64,000 bases of DNA from Hyphomicrobiales bacterium (GCA_900465685.1 UEGR01000007.1:558001-622000); one strand, 5' to 3'. Numbered from the stretch's first letter, positions 48,314-58,231 are shown. Made by a program: numbers and translations. Notes: generated by a model from the sequence alone, not told the origin.

Positions 48314-48628
48314 TCAGCGGCGCGTCGGTTCGCCGGGCGCGGACGGTTCCAGCGCCAATGCATGAACGCCGTTATTCAATTCGTCCTTGAGGACTTCGTT
48401 GATGGCGCGATGACGCTGAACGCGACTCAGGCCCGTGAAGGCATCGGAGACGATACGGACGCGAAAATGCGTCTCACCCGAGCCGTCGAAAGCTGCATGA
48501 TGATCGCTGTCGTGATGATGATGGCCAGCGTGAAGATGGCTTTCATTAATGATTTCAAGCCGTTCTGGCGCAAAAGCTGCTGTAAGCTTTGTTTGCATCA
48601 CGTCTTGTTTGCTATTGTGAATGGACAT
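48314..48628 (-). CDS. bolA: BolA-family protein with His-rich loop
   Basis: 104 residues. The BolA fold is clear: LTAAFAPERLEIINESHLHAG, ETHFRVRIVSDAFTGLSRVQRHRAINEVLKDEL, HALALEPSAPGE. Between the first strand and the second an HHHHDSDHH cluster occupies residues about 35-45. BolA binds monothiol glutaredoxins and Fe-S clusters and affects envelope and stress genes. It is convergent with the CNNM gene, 10 nt. Confidence 0.9.
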   Translation of the reverse strand: MSIHNSKQDVMQTKLTAAFAPERLEIINESHLHAGHHHHDSDHHAAFDGSGETHFRVRIVSDAFTGLSRVQRHRAINEVLKDELNNGVHALALEPSAPGEPTRR

Positions 48629-48816
48629 TTGGGCTCGTTCTCCCCATATACACGCTGTGCTTCATATAGACTCAAGCCCCGACGGCCCAAGGTGGGGCAA
48701 ATCCGCACAGGAAACTAATCCGCTTCAAAATTTCGCCCTGTTGAAATGGCTAAAAGCCCAACCGGACGAAATGTCAATTCTTGTTTAGCAACCCCTTAAT
48801 CCGCATAATTGATTCG

Positions 48817-49446
48817 ATGACCACGAACTCCAAACTTTTCGACAGTATCCGCATTCGCCCGAAGAAGACGCAGCAGGCCAAGTCCAGTGGCCCCTGCTGT
48901 CAGTGGGACGGTTGTGACAAGCCTGGCACGCATCGCGCGCCGGTCGGACGCATGCGCGAAGGGGAATATTTCCACTTCTGCATCGATCACGTGCGGGAAT
49001 ATAATAAGAATTTCAACTATTTCTCCGGCCTTGCCGATGGAGATATCGCCAAGTTCCAGAAGGACGCCGTCACCGGCCATCGTCCAACCTGGTCCACGAC
49101 GGCGAATTCGACGGCGAAGGCGCGCACCTCGCCGGACGTGGCAAAGATGCGCTCCGGATCGGCTTCCTATCACAATCGCATTCGCGATCCGTTCAATTTC
49201 GTGAAGGAAGCCAAGGGTCAGGAACCGGGGGCAACAGCCAAGCGCAAGCCGCGCACGCTGGAAATCAAAGCGCTCGCTACACTCGGACTTGAACCAAATT
49301 CGACTAGCGATAAGATTAAGGCGCGCTATAAAGAGCTGGTAAAACAGCACCATCCCGATGCGAATGGTGGTGACCGCGGTTCTGAAGAGAGATTCCGCGA
49401 TGTCATTCAGGCTTACCAATTGCTCAAGCAGGCAGGTTTTTGCTAG
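48817..49446 (+). CDS. J-domain protein with N-terminal Cys-rich region
   Basis: 209 residues from ATG 48817. The C-terminal 60 residues form a J domain: ALATLGLEPNSTSDKIKARYKELVKQHHPDANGGDRGSEERFRDVIQAYQLLKQ, with the HPD motif. The N-terminal half is a conserved rhizobial region with CCQWDGCDKPGTHRAP and a HFCIDHVREYNKNFNYF stretch, rich in Cys and His and perhaps zinc-binding. It may be a DnaK co-chaperone for an unknown client. It precedes cobS but a terminator separates them. Confidence 0.87.
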   Translation: MTTNSKLFDSIRIRPKKTQQAKSSGPCCQWDGCDKPGTHRAPVGRMREGEYFHFCIDHVREYNKNFNYFSGLADGDIAKFQKDAVTGHRPTWSTTANSTAKARTSPDVAKMRSGSASYHNRIRDPFNFVKEAKGQEPGATAKRKPRTLEIKALATLGLEPNSTSDKIKARYKELVKQHHPDANGGDRGSEERFRDVIQAYQLLKQAGFC

Positions 49447-49459
49447 AGCATGAGGGGTC

Positions 49460-49484
49460 GGCCAGTCTTGAACTGGCCGGTTTT
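49460..49484 (+). terminator. Terminator after the J-domain gene
   Basis: GGCCAGT and ACTGGCC pair around a 5-nt loop, followed by GGTTTTC, 13 bp after the stop codon. Confidence 0.75.
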
Positions 49485-49670
49485 CGATTGATTAAGTCGA
49501 GCTGTGGCTCAAGCCGCATTTATGCAACGCCAGATGTTGTCATTTGGCTGCAAAATGCTCTGACGGACATTCTCCTGCCGTGCTGCCAAGCGCGGATTCA
49601 AGCATGGATGCCCGCAACGAACGACGGAAGGGGCATACCACCGGCTTGCCGGACATCATGCCCCGGATGA

Positions 49671-50705
<1,035 letters not shown>

Positions 50706-50824
50706 TGCTGTTCTCCTGAAAGCGGAGACCGCTTTCAGGGCAAATACAAGCATGAGGAAAATTGACGATACCTGTCGCCGCTATGGCGACAGGGCCTTGA
50801 TTTGATGGGAAGCAGGATAGGCAT

Positions 50825-52741
50825 ATGTCAGGCCAGATGTCAGGAATGGGCGACAATTCGCGTGAGCGCAAGCCGGGGCCAGTGGACTCCGAGCCGTTCA
50901 AGCGCGCGGTAACAGCTTGCATGCGCGCCATTTCCGGCGAAAACGAGCTGGAAGTGGCGTTCAGCAATGATCGCCCCGCTCTGACGGCCAATCGCGCCCG
51001 ACTGCCCGATCTGCCGAAGCGCCCGACCGCGCATGATATTGCGGTTACGCGTGGCCTTGGCGACTCGATGGCGCTGCGTCAGGCGCGCCACAATCCCCGC
51101 ATTCATGCGCAGCTCGCGCCGGAAGGCAAACAGGCGCGCGCCATTTATGACGCCGTCGAGCAGGCTCGTGTCGAGGCAATCGGCGCGCGCGCCATGGCTG
51201 GCGTTGCCGATAATCTGGCGACCATGCTGGCAGACAAATATGCCAAGGCGAATTTCTCGGCTGTTACTGACAAGGAAGATGCGCCGCTTGAGGAAGCGGT
51301 GTCGCTGCTCTTGCGCGAAAAACTGACCGGACGGGCAGCACCTGCTGAAGCCGGTCAGGTGCTGGAGCTGTGGCGCGATTGGATCGAGGAGAAGGCTGGC
51401 GGCGATCTGGCGCGTCTGGGTGAAAACCTCGATGATCAGCAGGCTTTTGCACGCACTGTGCGCGATATGCTCGCATCCATGGATATGGCTGAAGAGCTGT
51501 CGCAGGAAGAGCCGAGCGACGATCAGGAACAGAACGAAGAACAGACGCCCGATTCCGACGAGAACGAGGAAGGCGGCGACGAGAGCCAGGAAGGCTCCGA
51601 TTCCGCTGAAAGCGAAGATTCCGACAGCTCGAGCGAAGAAGGCGAGCAGGGCGAGATGGATGCTGCCGACGCATCCGCCGACGATATGGATGACAGCGAG
51701 GATATCGACGCGGAAACGCCGGGTGATACGCGCCGTCCCAATCAGCCTTTCGGCAATTTTGCCGAACAGATCGACTACAAGGTTTTCACACGCGAATTCG
51801 ATGAAGAGGTCGAGGCGACCGATCTTTGCGACGAGGCCGAGCTGGACCGTCTGCGCGGCTTCCTCGACAAGCAGCTTGCCAATTTGCAGGGCGTGGTCGG
51901 CCGTCTGGCCAATCGTCTCCAGCGCCGCCTAATGGCGCAGCAGAGCCGTTCCTGGGATTTCGATCTGGAAGAAGGCTATCTCGACTCGGCACGTCTCGTG
52001 CGTATTGTGATCGATCCGACCCAGCCTCTGTCTTACAAGATGGAACGCGACACGGATTTCCGCGATACGGTCGTGACGCTGGTTCTGGATAACTCCGGCT
52101 CCATGCGTGGTCGTCCGATCACGGTTGCGGCCACCTGCGCCGATATTCTTGCCCGCACGCTGGAGCGTTGCGGCGTGAAGGTCGAGATCCTCGGTTTCAC
52201 AACCAAGGCCTGGAAGGGCGGTCAGTCGCGCGAGGCGTGGCTGTCGCGTGGCAAGCCAGCCAATCCGGGTCGTCTCAACGATCTGCGCCACATCGTCTAT
52301 AAGAGCGCTGACGCGCCATGGCGTCGTGCACGGCGCAATCTTGGCCTGATGATGCGTGAAGGCCTCCTCAAGGAAAATATCGATGGTGAGGCGCTGATCT
52401 GGGCGCATCAGCGCCTGTTGGGCCGTCCCGAGCAGCGCAAGATCCTGATGATGATCTCCGATGGTGCGCCGGTCGACGATTCGACGCTGTCGGTCAATCC
52501 GGGCAACTATCTGGAACGCCATCTGCGCGCAGTGATTGAAGAGATCGAAACGCGTTCGCCAGTCGAGCTGATCGCTATCGGTATCGGCCATGACGTGACA
52601 CGCTATTACCGTCGCGCCGTGACGATTGTCGATGCGGAAGAGCTGGCAGGCGCCATGACCGAGCAGCTTGCATCCCTGTTCGAGGAACAGGGCGCGGCAG
52701 CAGCCGGTAACGGCAAACGCCGGGCTGGCGGAAGACGCTAG
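50825..52741 (+). CDS. cobT: Aerobic cobaltochelatase subunit CobT
   Basis: 638 residues. The N-terminal region ([40 protein letters not shown]) is followed by a long acidic Glu/Asp/Ser tract (about 225-300) and a C-terminal von Willebrand factor A domain with the [13 protein letters not shown] near residue 420 ([19 protein letters not shown]). It is the metal-ion-binding partner of CobS in the cobaltochelatase. The TAG stop codon lies in the first bases of a repeat element. This indicates the aerobic cobalamin route. Confidence 0.96.
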   Translation: MSGQMSGMGDNSRERKPGPVDSEPFKRAVTACMRAISGENELEVAFSNDRPALTANRARLPDLPKRPTAHDIAVTRGLGDSMALRQARHNPRIHAQLAPEGKQARAIYDAVEQARVEAIGARAMAGVADNLATMLADKYAKANFSAVTDKEDAPLEEAVSLLLREKLTGRAAPAEAGQVLELWRDWIEEKAGGDLARLGENLDDQQAFARTVRDMLASMDMAEELSQEEPSDDQEQNEEQTPDSDENEEGGDESQEGSDSAESEDSDSSSEEGEQGEMDAADASADDMDDSEDIDAETPGDTRRPNQPFGNFAEQIDYKVFTREFDEEVEATDLCDEAELDRLRGFLDKQLANLQGVVGRLANRLQRRLMAQQSRSWDFDLEEGYLDSARLVRIVIDPTQPLSYKMERDTDFRDTVVTLVLDNSGSMRGRPITVAATCADILARTLERCGVKVEILGFTTKAWKGGQSREAWLSRGKPANPGRLNDLRHIVYKSADAPWRRARRNLGLMMREGLLKENIDGEALIWAHQRLLGRPEQRKILMMISDGAPVDDSTLSVNPGNYLERHLRAVIEEIETRSPVELIAIGIGHDVTRYYRRAVTIVDAEELAGAMTEQLASLFEEQGAAAAGNGKRRAGGRR

Positions 52742-52842
52742 AGCGGTTCCGGTTAAAACGGAATCGTGGAACCGCTCTATCTATTTGTTTCGACGCATTA
52801 CCCGACGCAAAACCGCTTCGCACTTTTGCTGGAAATGCTCTA
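52739..52842. repeat. Interspersed repeat, copy 2 (inverted relative to copy 1)
   Basis: About 104 bp, running from TAGAGCGGTTCCGG to TTGCTGGAAATGCTC. Its reverse aligns over nearly the whole length with the element at 275-383. The first base triplet is also the cobT stop codon, so the element borders the coding region exactly. Confidence 0.78.
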
Positions 52843-52846
52843 AAAT

Positions 52847-52873
52847 AAAAGGGGCTCATGAGCCCCTTTTTTA
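52847..52873. terminator. Bidirectional terminator between cobT and the YhhQ gene
   Basis: AAAAGGGGCTCATGAGCCCCTTTT is a perfect palindromic stem followed by more T, overlapping the last 3 bases of the convergent YhhQ coding region. Confidence 0.85.
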
Positions 52874-53527
52874 TGCCTTTTCTACAGTCGCTCGACCCGA
52901 TGAATAAAGCGACGGGGCGAAAATGGCGAGGATCGCGCCATAGGGAATCAGCATCAGCGTTCCCATGATGACCTTCACGAAGAAATCGCCGAAGGCGAGC
53001 GATGCCCAGAGCGGCACGCCAAGGCCGAGGAACGAGGCCGGTTCCGTCAGTGACGAATCAGGCATTCCCGTCAGCCTATCGATCCATGCGAATTGCGCGG
53101 CAAAAGCGATCGAGAAGAACAGGATCGTATCCAGCACCGAGCCGAACATGGCGGCGGCAAAGGGCGCCTTCCACCAGGTCTTGCGACGCAGGCGGTCGAA
53201 GACGGTGATGTCCATCAGCTGTGCCAGCAGAAAGGCCGAGCCCGAAGCGATGGCGATACGTGGCGTTGCGAGCCAGATCGACATCACGACACCGAGCACA
53301 AAACCGGCATAGACGACCTTGCGCGCGGCGGCGGGGCCAAAGCGACGATTCGTCAGGTCATTGACCAGAAAGGCGACCGGATAGGTGAAGGCGCCATAGG
53401 TCAGCACTTCGCCAAGGCCGAAATGCTGGAAAGGATACTGAACCAGAATATTCGATGCGGCGACCGCAACGCACATGGCCAGTACAGCCGGCAAAAGCCG
53501 GGAAAATGCAGGATTCTCAATAGGCAT
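52871..53527 (-). CDS. yhhQ: Queuosine-precursor transporter (YhhQ/VUT-1 family)
   Basis: 218 residues from ATG 53527. Six or so hydrophobic segments are seen. YhhQ motifs are FPAVLAMCVAVAASNILVQYPF-like segment 1, TYGAFTYPVAFLVNDLTNRRFGP with the conserved Asn-Asp, LATPRIAIASGSAFLLAQLMDITVFDRLR and PFAAAMFGSVLDTILFFSIAFA. It imports preQ0/preQ1 for queuosine-tRNA modification. The start codon lies within the predicted preQ1-I riboswitch, which supports both calls. Confidence 0.9.
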   Translation of the reverse strand: MPIENPAFSRLLPAVLAMCVAVAASNILVQYPFQHFGLGEVLTYGAFTYPVAFLVNDLTNRRFGPAAARKVVYAGFVLGVVMSIWLATPRIAIASGSAFLLAQLMDITVFDRLRRKTWWKAPFAAAMFGSVLDTILFFSIAFAAQFAWIDRLTGMPDSSLTEPASFLGLGVPLWASLAFGDFFVKVIMGTLMLIPYGAILAIFAPSLYSSGRATVEKA

Positions 53528-53554
53528 TTTTTTATCCTGGGTGATGGAACCAGC
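53525..53554 (-). promoter_or_regulatory. Candidate preQ1-I riboswitch overlapping the yhhQ start codon
   Basis: Read on the minus strand the RNA is G CUGG UUC CAU CAC CCAG GAU AAAAAAAUG. P1 is CUGG / CCAG; the loop holds UUC, CAU and CAC, matching the GGUUC-ACCC pattern of preQ1-I; the A-rich tail AUAAAAAA follows. P2 would pair CAU of the loop with the AUG that is also the yhhQ start codon, so ligand binding could hide the start codon. The class is known for queuosine genes; the exact fit here is read by eye. Confidence 0.72.
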
Positions 53555-53585
53555 AAAAAAGGCCGACAAAATGTCAGCCTTTTTT
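53555..53585 (-). terminator. Intrinsic terminator directly upstream of the riboswitch
   Basis: On the minus strand AAAAAAGGCUGACA pairs with UGUCGGCCUUUUUU around a UUU loop; the one irregular pair is a G-U wobble on this strand only, which indicates that the hairpin works in this direction. The U run ends one base before the P1 stem of the riboswitch. Confidence 0.8.
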
Positions 53586-53611
53586 GTCAAATCTTCAAGA
53601 CTGTAATCTTA

Positions 53612-53649
53612 CAACACATAGATCCGAAAAACATTCGGGATATGTGTTG
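53612..53649. promoter_or_regulatory. Long imperfect inverted repeat between rpmB and yhhQ
   Basis: CAACACATA-GATCCGAA and TTCGGGA-TATGTGTTG pair over about 14 bp with one small bulge and a 5-nt loop. No T run follows on either strand, so it is not an obvious terminator. It may be an operator or a processing structure. Confidence 0.5.
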
Positions 53650-53675
53650 CGTTCTGTCTGAAGCAAAATCCAATT

Positions 53676-53697
53676 TGAAAGGCTAACTGGCCTTTCA
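53676..53697 (-). terminator. Hairpin after rpmB
   Basis: TGAAAGGC and GCCTTTCA pair around a CAGTTA loop, 10 bp after the rpmB stop. The following AATTGG has little U, so termination may be weak. Confidence 0.6.
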
Positions 53698-53707
53698 GGA
53701 TTATTGC

Positions 53708-54004
53708 TTAGGCAGCAACAGCTTCAGCCTGCTTCTTCGCGATCTGGCGCTTCAGAAGACGAGCGCGCTGCGACAGTTCCTTGTCGTCAGACTTGACGAG
53801 GAAAGCGTCGAGGCCGCCGCGATGTTCAACCGAACGCAGAGCGTTGGCGGAAACGCGCAGACGATAGCTCTGGCCGAGTGCTTCAGAGATCAGCGTAACG
53901 TTGCAGAGGTTCGGCAGAAAGCGGCGACGCGTCTTGTTGTTCGCGTGGCTGACATTGTTGCCGTACTGGACCGACTTGCCGGTCAATTCACAAGCGCGGG
54001 ACAT
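53708..54004 (-). CDS. rpmB: 50S ribosomal protein L28
   Basis: 98 residues, the rhizobial form. The N-terminal [29 protein letters not shown] and the middle [32 protein letters not shown] are diagnostic. It is a large-subunit ribosomal protein. It is divergent from the DUF3108 gene. Confidence 0.97.
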   Translation of the reverse strand: MSRACELTGKSVQYGNNVSHANNKTRRRFLPNLCNVTLISEALGQSYRLRVSANALRSVEHRGGLDAFLVKSDDKELSQRARLLKRQIAKKQAEAVAA

Positions 54005-54362
54005 TTTGGTCTCACCTTCAATTTTGTTTTCTCAGGCCCCGACCCGAATGTCCGAATTCAAGCATTCAAAGCAACTTAATGCTGCTGGCGCGCGATTTCG
54101 GACAGGCGGCCTATTGGGAAAGTCGCGTTTCTATAGTGACAGGAGCGCTGGCAGTCAAGTGAGATTCCGCCGCGAAGCCGTAACAGCGCGGTTTTACGGC
54201 ATTCAGATCGCCTTCACGAAACGATACGATCATAACTTCGCCGGTTTTGCCTGTTGCACAGATACTGTATCGAAGAATCTCTCGCAACTTTTTGACAGCT
54301 CAATGTGGTTGAAAACCATAGGCCGCCACTTCCGGGCCGGGACGCAGAAAGGAACGCCGAAT
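54005..54362. other. Divergent promoter region between rpmB and the DUF3108 gene
   Basis: About 358 bp with no supported gene; the frame from 53901 continues open but its first 150 codons are antisense to rpmB. The region should hold both promoters. No repeat, riboswitch or tRNA was recognised. Confidence 0.45.
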
Positions 54363-55178
54363 ATGATCGAGCCGCCACTTTTATTGAAACCTGTACGGAA
54401 TCGGCTGAAAAGGCTTGTTCTGTTGTCATGCGCAGGTTTCGTGCTGAGCGCAGGGGTAGCACAGGCGGACGATCTTTACAGAACCGATTACGAGATATCG
54501 ATTTTCGGCCTTTCCATCGCGCGCGCCGCCACCGAGACAACGGTTAGCGGTTCCCGATATAATCTGAACGGCAATTTCAAGACTTCCGGCCTCGCGCGGG
54601 TCTTCGATGACACCGCCGGAACCGTGCATGTCACCGGAAATGCGGTCAAAGGGAAGGTGATTCCGAGCACCTTCGATCTCAATTACAAGCATGGACGGAA
54701 AAACAAGCGCACGACCATTCGATTTGCCAATGGCAATGTCGTGGCTGCGGAAAACCAGCCGCCAGTGAAAAAGCGCGATCCATGGGTAGAGACTTCACCG
54801 CAGGATCTGCTCAATGTCAGCGATGCGCTGAGCGCTTTGATGATTCCCGCTACCGATCCGGGTTCGGTCTGCAATCGCACGCTGAGCGTGTTTGACGGTC
54901 AGACGCGGGCCGATATCAAGCTTTCCTTCAACGGCACCGAATCGTTCACCGCTGATGGCTTTACTGGCGAGTCGGTCATCTGCTCGGCCAAGTTCATTCC
55001 GATTTCCGGCTATCAGAAGGGCAAGAAGTCGATCGACTATCTGGCCAATAAGAGCCGGATCAGCGTTTCCTTCGCCTCATTGGGCAATTCGGGCATCTAT
55101 GCGCCAGTCGTGGCGCGAATCGGTACGCAAATCGGAACGCTGAAGATTTCCGCCTCGCGCTTCGAGAAGGTGAATTAG
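54363..55178 (+). CDS. DUF3108 periplasmic protein
   Basis: 271 residues from ATG 54363, with AAGGA 9 nt upstream. A hydrophobic N-terminal region (LKRLVLLSCAGFVLSAGVAQA) ends with an A-Q-A signal cleavage site. The mature chain follows the DUF3108 pattern: YRTDYEISIFGLSIARAATET, YNLNGNFKTSGLARVFDDT, IPSTFDLNYKHGRKNKRTTIRF and VFDGQTRADIKLSFNGTES. The function of the family is not established; an envelope role is likely from the signal peptide. It is convergent with the MerR gene. Confidence 0.82.
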   Translation: MIEPPLLLKPVRNRLKRLVLLSCAGFVLSAGVAQADDLYRTDYEISIFGLSIARAATETTVSGSRYNLNGNFKTSGLARVFDDTAGTVHVTGNAVKGKVIPSTFDLNYKHGRKNKRTTIRFANGNVVAAENQPPVKKRDPWVETSPQDLLNVSDALSALMIPATDPGSVCNRTLSVFDGQTRADIKLSFNGTESFTADGFTGESVICSAKFIPISGYQKGKKSIDYLANKSRISVSFASLGNSGIYAPVVARIGTQIGTLKISASRFEKVN

Positions 55179-55182
55179 CGCC

Positions 55183-55608
55183 TCAGTGCGCCGGATGCAG
55201 GCACTCGTCGTGATTGCCCAGAATTTCGATGACCCTGCATTGGTCGATGCGGCCATGCGCGGTGCATTCCAGCATCCGTTGCAGTTCCGTTTTCAGGGAC
55301 AGAAGCTTGGCGATACGATGCTCGACCTCAATAAGCCGGGCGCGGGCAATGGCGTCGGCCGTGGCGCATGACTGATCCGGATTGTCCTGCAAGTCGAGCA
55401 ATGTGCGAATTGAATCCACCTCGAATCCCAGATCGCGCGCGTGGCGGATGAACAATAGCCGCTCAACATCGCTCTTGTCATAAAGGCGGCGATTGCCCTC
55501 CGTGCGCGGCGGCACCGGCAGCAGACCGATCTGCTCATAATAGCGAATTGTCGGCACTTTGACGCCGCTGGCCTTGGAGGCTTCGCCGATGGGAAGGTTG
55601 GTTGTCAT
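55183..55608 (-). CDS. MerR-family metal-responsive regulator
   Basis: 141 residues. The N-terminal winged helix reads LPIGEASKASGVKVPTIRYYEQIGLLPVPPRTEGNRRLYD, followed by the dimerisation helix. Cysteines near the C terminus (DQSCATADA; MLECTAHGRIDQCRV; NHDECLH) fit a Zn/Cd/Pb-sensing CadR/ZntR type. It is divergent from the ZntA-type ATPase and its palindromic site lies between them, so it should activate the pump in response to metal. Confidence 0.9.
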   Translation of the reverse strand: MTTNLPIGEASKASGVKVPTIRYYEQIGLLPVPPRTEGNRRLYDKSDVERLLFIRHARDLGFEVDSIRTLLDLQDNPDQSCATADAIARARLIEVEHRIAKLLSLKTELQRMLECTAHGRIDQCRVIEILGNHDECLHPAH

Positions 55609-55615
55609 TTTCCTC

Positions 55616-55646
55616 TTGCTCCTCTAGTCGCTAGAGGATGTAGACC
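55616..55646. promoter_or_regulatory. MerR-type promoter/operator of the metal pump
   Basis: TTGCTC can serve as the -35, followed by the palindrome CCTCTAG-TCG-CTAGAGG at 55621-55637 and TGTAGACC after a long spacer. The layout resembles MerR-family promoters such as zntA of E. coli, where the dyad occupies an over-long 19-20 bp spacer. Confidence 0.78.
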
Positions 55647-55686
55647 TCGTTCAGGACAATTCAAGAGTGCTCCGAAAGGGCAGGTC

Positions 55687-58221
55687 ATGAATAAGGCAAT
55701 AAACCAGATTCGTTTTCGCGTGGACGGCATGGATTGTGCATCCTGCGCGACCAAGATTGATACCGCCATACGCCGCGTGCCGGGCGTGGAGGACGTCTCC
55801 GTTTCGGTGACGGCTGGTACGATGACTGTACTGCATGATGGCAGCAGCGATCCGGACAGCATGGAAAAGAAGGTGCGTAGCCTTGGCTATGGCGTCGAAC
55901 GACTGATCGTTGAAAAGCGCGCAGCAGCGCCCAAGGCTGATGCGCATGTGCATGCGCATGACCATGGGAGCTGTGACGGTCATGATCATAATCACGACCA
56001 TTCTGGGCACGACCACTCCGGACACGACCATTCCACTCATGATCACGATCATTCCGGGCACGATCATGCGCATGAACAAGCCCAGGAAAAGGTGATAGCG
56101 GCATCGTCCAGCAGCTTCCGTTTTCAGGTGGCGGGCATGGATTGCGCTTCCTGCGCTGCGAAGATCGACACGGCGGTACGGCGTGTTGCAGGCGTCAGCG
56201 ATGTGTCTGTTTCCGTGACCAACGGGACCATGACCGTCAATCATGACGGCTCCGCAAACAGCGACGAAATCGCCGGAAAGGTCACAGGGCTAGGTTATAA
56301 AACCGCGCTCGCCGCAGCTCCATCCGTAGATGCGCCGAAGGCCAGTGCACCATCCAAGCCTCTGCCATGGTGGCGGACGGACAAGGGCCGCACGATGCTT
56401 GTCTGTGGCGGCGGTCTGGTTGCGGCCTATGTGATCGGTCATCTTTATCCGCCGGTCGCTCTGTGGGCCTTTACAGCGGCGATGCTGATCGGTCTCGTGC
56501 CTATTGCCAAGCGCGCCTATATGGCTGCGATCAATGGTACGCCGTTCTCTATCGAAATGCTGATGACGATTGCCGCCATTGGCGCGGTCTTCATTGGTGC
56601 GACCGAGGAAGCGGCGGCGGTCGTGTTCCTGTTCCTCGTTGGCGAATTGCTGGAAGGTGTCGCGGCGGGCAAGGCTCGGGCCAGCATCCAGTCGCTGACT
56701 GCCCTTGTCCCGAAGACCGCCTTTCTGGAGCGCAATGGCACGACCACGGAAGTTGCCGCCGACAGCCTTGCTGTGGGCGATATCATTTCCGTGCGACCCG
56801 GCGACCGCATGCCAGCGGATGGTGAAATTCTGTCCGGCGAAAGCGCTATCGATGAAGCGCCGGTTACCGGTGAAAGCACGCCGGTTGGCAAGGGCGCGGG
56901 CGACACCGTTTTCGCGGGCACGATCAATGGCGATGGTCTGCTGCGTGTGAAAGTTACGGCAGAGGCGCAGGACAATACCATTGCGCGCGTCGTGCGACTG
57001 GTGGAGGAAGCCCAGGAAGCCAAGGCCCCGACCGAACGCTTCATCAACCGCTTCTCGACCTGGTATACGCCCGGCGTGGTGGTGGTTGCCGCACTCGTGG
57101 CTGTTCTGCCGCCTTTGGTGGCGGGAGCTGAATGGGGTGAGTGGATATATAAGGGCCTTGCGATCCTGCTGATCGGTTGCCCCTGCGCGCTGGTCATTTC
57201 CACACCGGCGGCAATCGCTGCGGCCTTGTCGTCGGGCGCCCGGCGCGGCCTTCTCATGAAGGGCGGCGCGGTGCTTGAAACCATCGGCAAGATCACCGCC
57301 GCCTGCTTCGACAAGACCGGCACGCTGACCGAAGGCAAGCCGAAGGTTACGGATGTTCTTGCCGGTGTTCTGCCGGAGGACGAGGTGTTGCGCCTTGCGG
57401 CATCGCTCGATGCTGGCTCAAGCCATCCGCTAGCGCTGGCCATCGTGTCGGCTGCGGAAGAGCGTGGGTTAAAGCTTTCTGCCGTTGCACAGGGCAAAGC
57501 GCATGGCGGCAAGGGTGTTTCCGGTGTTGCGGACGGGACCGAACTGTTTCTCGGGTCGCGAAAGGCTGCAAACGACGTGGCAGCTGTTTCTGACGAACTG
57601 GCCGCACGCATCGCCGCCTGCAATGACGATGGCAAGACGGTTTCGGTGCTGGTCGCTGGCGGCAAGATCGCTGGTGCCATCGCCATGCGTGACGAACCGC
57701 GCGCCGACGCTATTGCGGGTCTCAAGGCGCTGAAAGAAGCCGGTATTCGCACGGTTATGCTGACGGGCGATAATCGCCGCACAGCGGAAGCCATCGGGCG
57801 CGATCTGGGCATTGATGTTCGTGCTGAATTGTTGCCCGAAGACAAGCAGCGCATTGTCGGCGAATTGCGGGGTGAGGGGCAGGTCGTTGCCAAGGTTGGC
57901 GACGGTATCAACGATGCGCCCGCTCTTGCCGCCGCCGATGTTGGCATTGCGATGGGTGGCGGCACCGATGTGGCGCTGGAAACAGCGGATGCAGCGGTAC
58001 TGCATGGTCGGGTCAGCGATGTGGTGGCGATGGTCGATCTGTCGAAGCGCACCATGCGTAATATTCATCAGAATATCACCATTGCGCTCGGTTTGAAGGC
58101 TGTCTTCCTGGTTACCACCGTGCTGGGCATAACCGGGCTGTGGCCCGCCATTCTGGCTGATACCGGCGCAACCGTGCTGGTGACGATCAATGCGCTGCGG
58201 TTGTTGAGACAGAAAGTCTAA
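55687..58221 (+). CDS. zntA: P1B-type ATPase for Zn2+/Cd2+/Pb2+ export (ZntA-like)
   Basis: 844 residues. Two heavy-metal-associated domains carry GMDCASC motifs near residues 14-20 and 150-156; between them lies a His/Asp-rich linker of about 50 residues. The transport core has GEILSGESAIDEAPVTGES, the CPC motif GCPCALVISTPAAIAAAL near residue 498, the phosphorylation motif DKTGTLTEGKP near 542, the HP motif SSHPLA and the hinge VGDGINDAPAL. It pumps Zn, Cd or Pb out of the cytoplasm. The MerR gene is divergent, and a repeat follows. Confidence 0.95.
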   Translation: MNKAINQIRFRVDGMDCASCATKIDTAIRRVPGVEDVSVSVTAGTMTVLHDGSSDPDSMEKKVRSLGYGVERLIVEKRAAAPKADAHVHAHDHGSCDGHDHNHDHSGHDHSGHDHSTHDHDHSGHDHAHEQAQEKVIAASSSSFRFQVAGMDCASCAAKIDTAVRRVAGVSDVSVSVTNGTMTVNHDGSANSDEIAGKVTGLGYKTALAAAPSVDAPKASAPSKPLPWWRTDKGRTMLVCGGGLVAAYVIGHLYPPVALWAFTAAMLIGLVPIAKRAYMAAINGTPFSIEMLMTIAAIGAVFIGATEEAAAVVFLFLVGELLEGVAAGKARASIQSLTALVPKTAFLERNGTTTEVAADSLAVGDIISVRPGDRMPADGEILSGESAIDEAPVTGESTPVGKGAGDTVFAGTINGDGLLRVKVTAEAQDNTIARVVRLVEEAQEAKAPTERFINRFSTWYTPGVVVVAALVAVLPPLVAGAEWGEWIYKGLAILLIGCPCALVISTPAAIAAALSSGARRGLLMKGGAVLETIGKITAACFDKTGTLTEGKPKVTDVLAGVLPEDEVLRLAASLDAGSSHPLALAIVSAAEERGLKLSAVAQGKAHGGKGVSGVADGTELFLGSRKAANDVAAVSDELAARIAACNDDGKTVSVLVAGGKIAGAIAMRDEPRADAIAGLKALKEAGIRTVMLTGDNRRTAEAIGRDLGIDVRAELLPEDKQRIVGELRGEGQVVAKVGDGINDAPALAAADVGIAMGGGTDVALETADAAVLHGRVSDVVAMVDLSKRTMRNIHQNITIALGLKAVFLVTTVLGITGLWPAILADTGATVLVTINALRLLRQKV

Positions 58222-58231
58222 CCGGCTCTCG

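Noticed and set aside
53901-54362. Upstream extension of the DUF3108 protein through the rpmB antisense region
   Set aside because: The signal peptide and Shine-Dalgarno support the ATG at 54363; the extension is antisense to rpmB.
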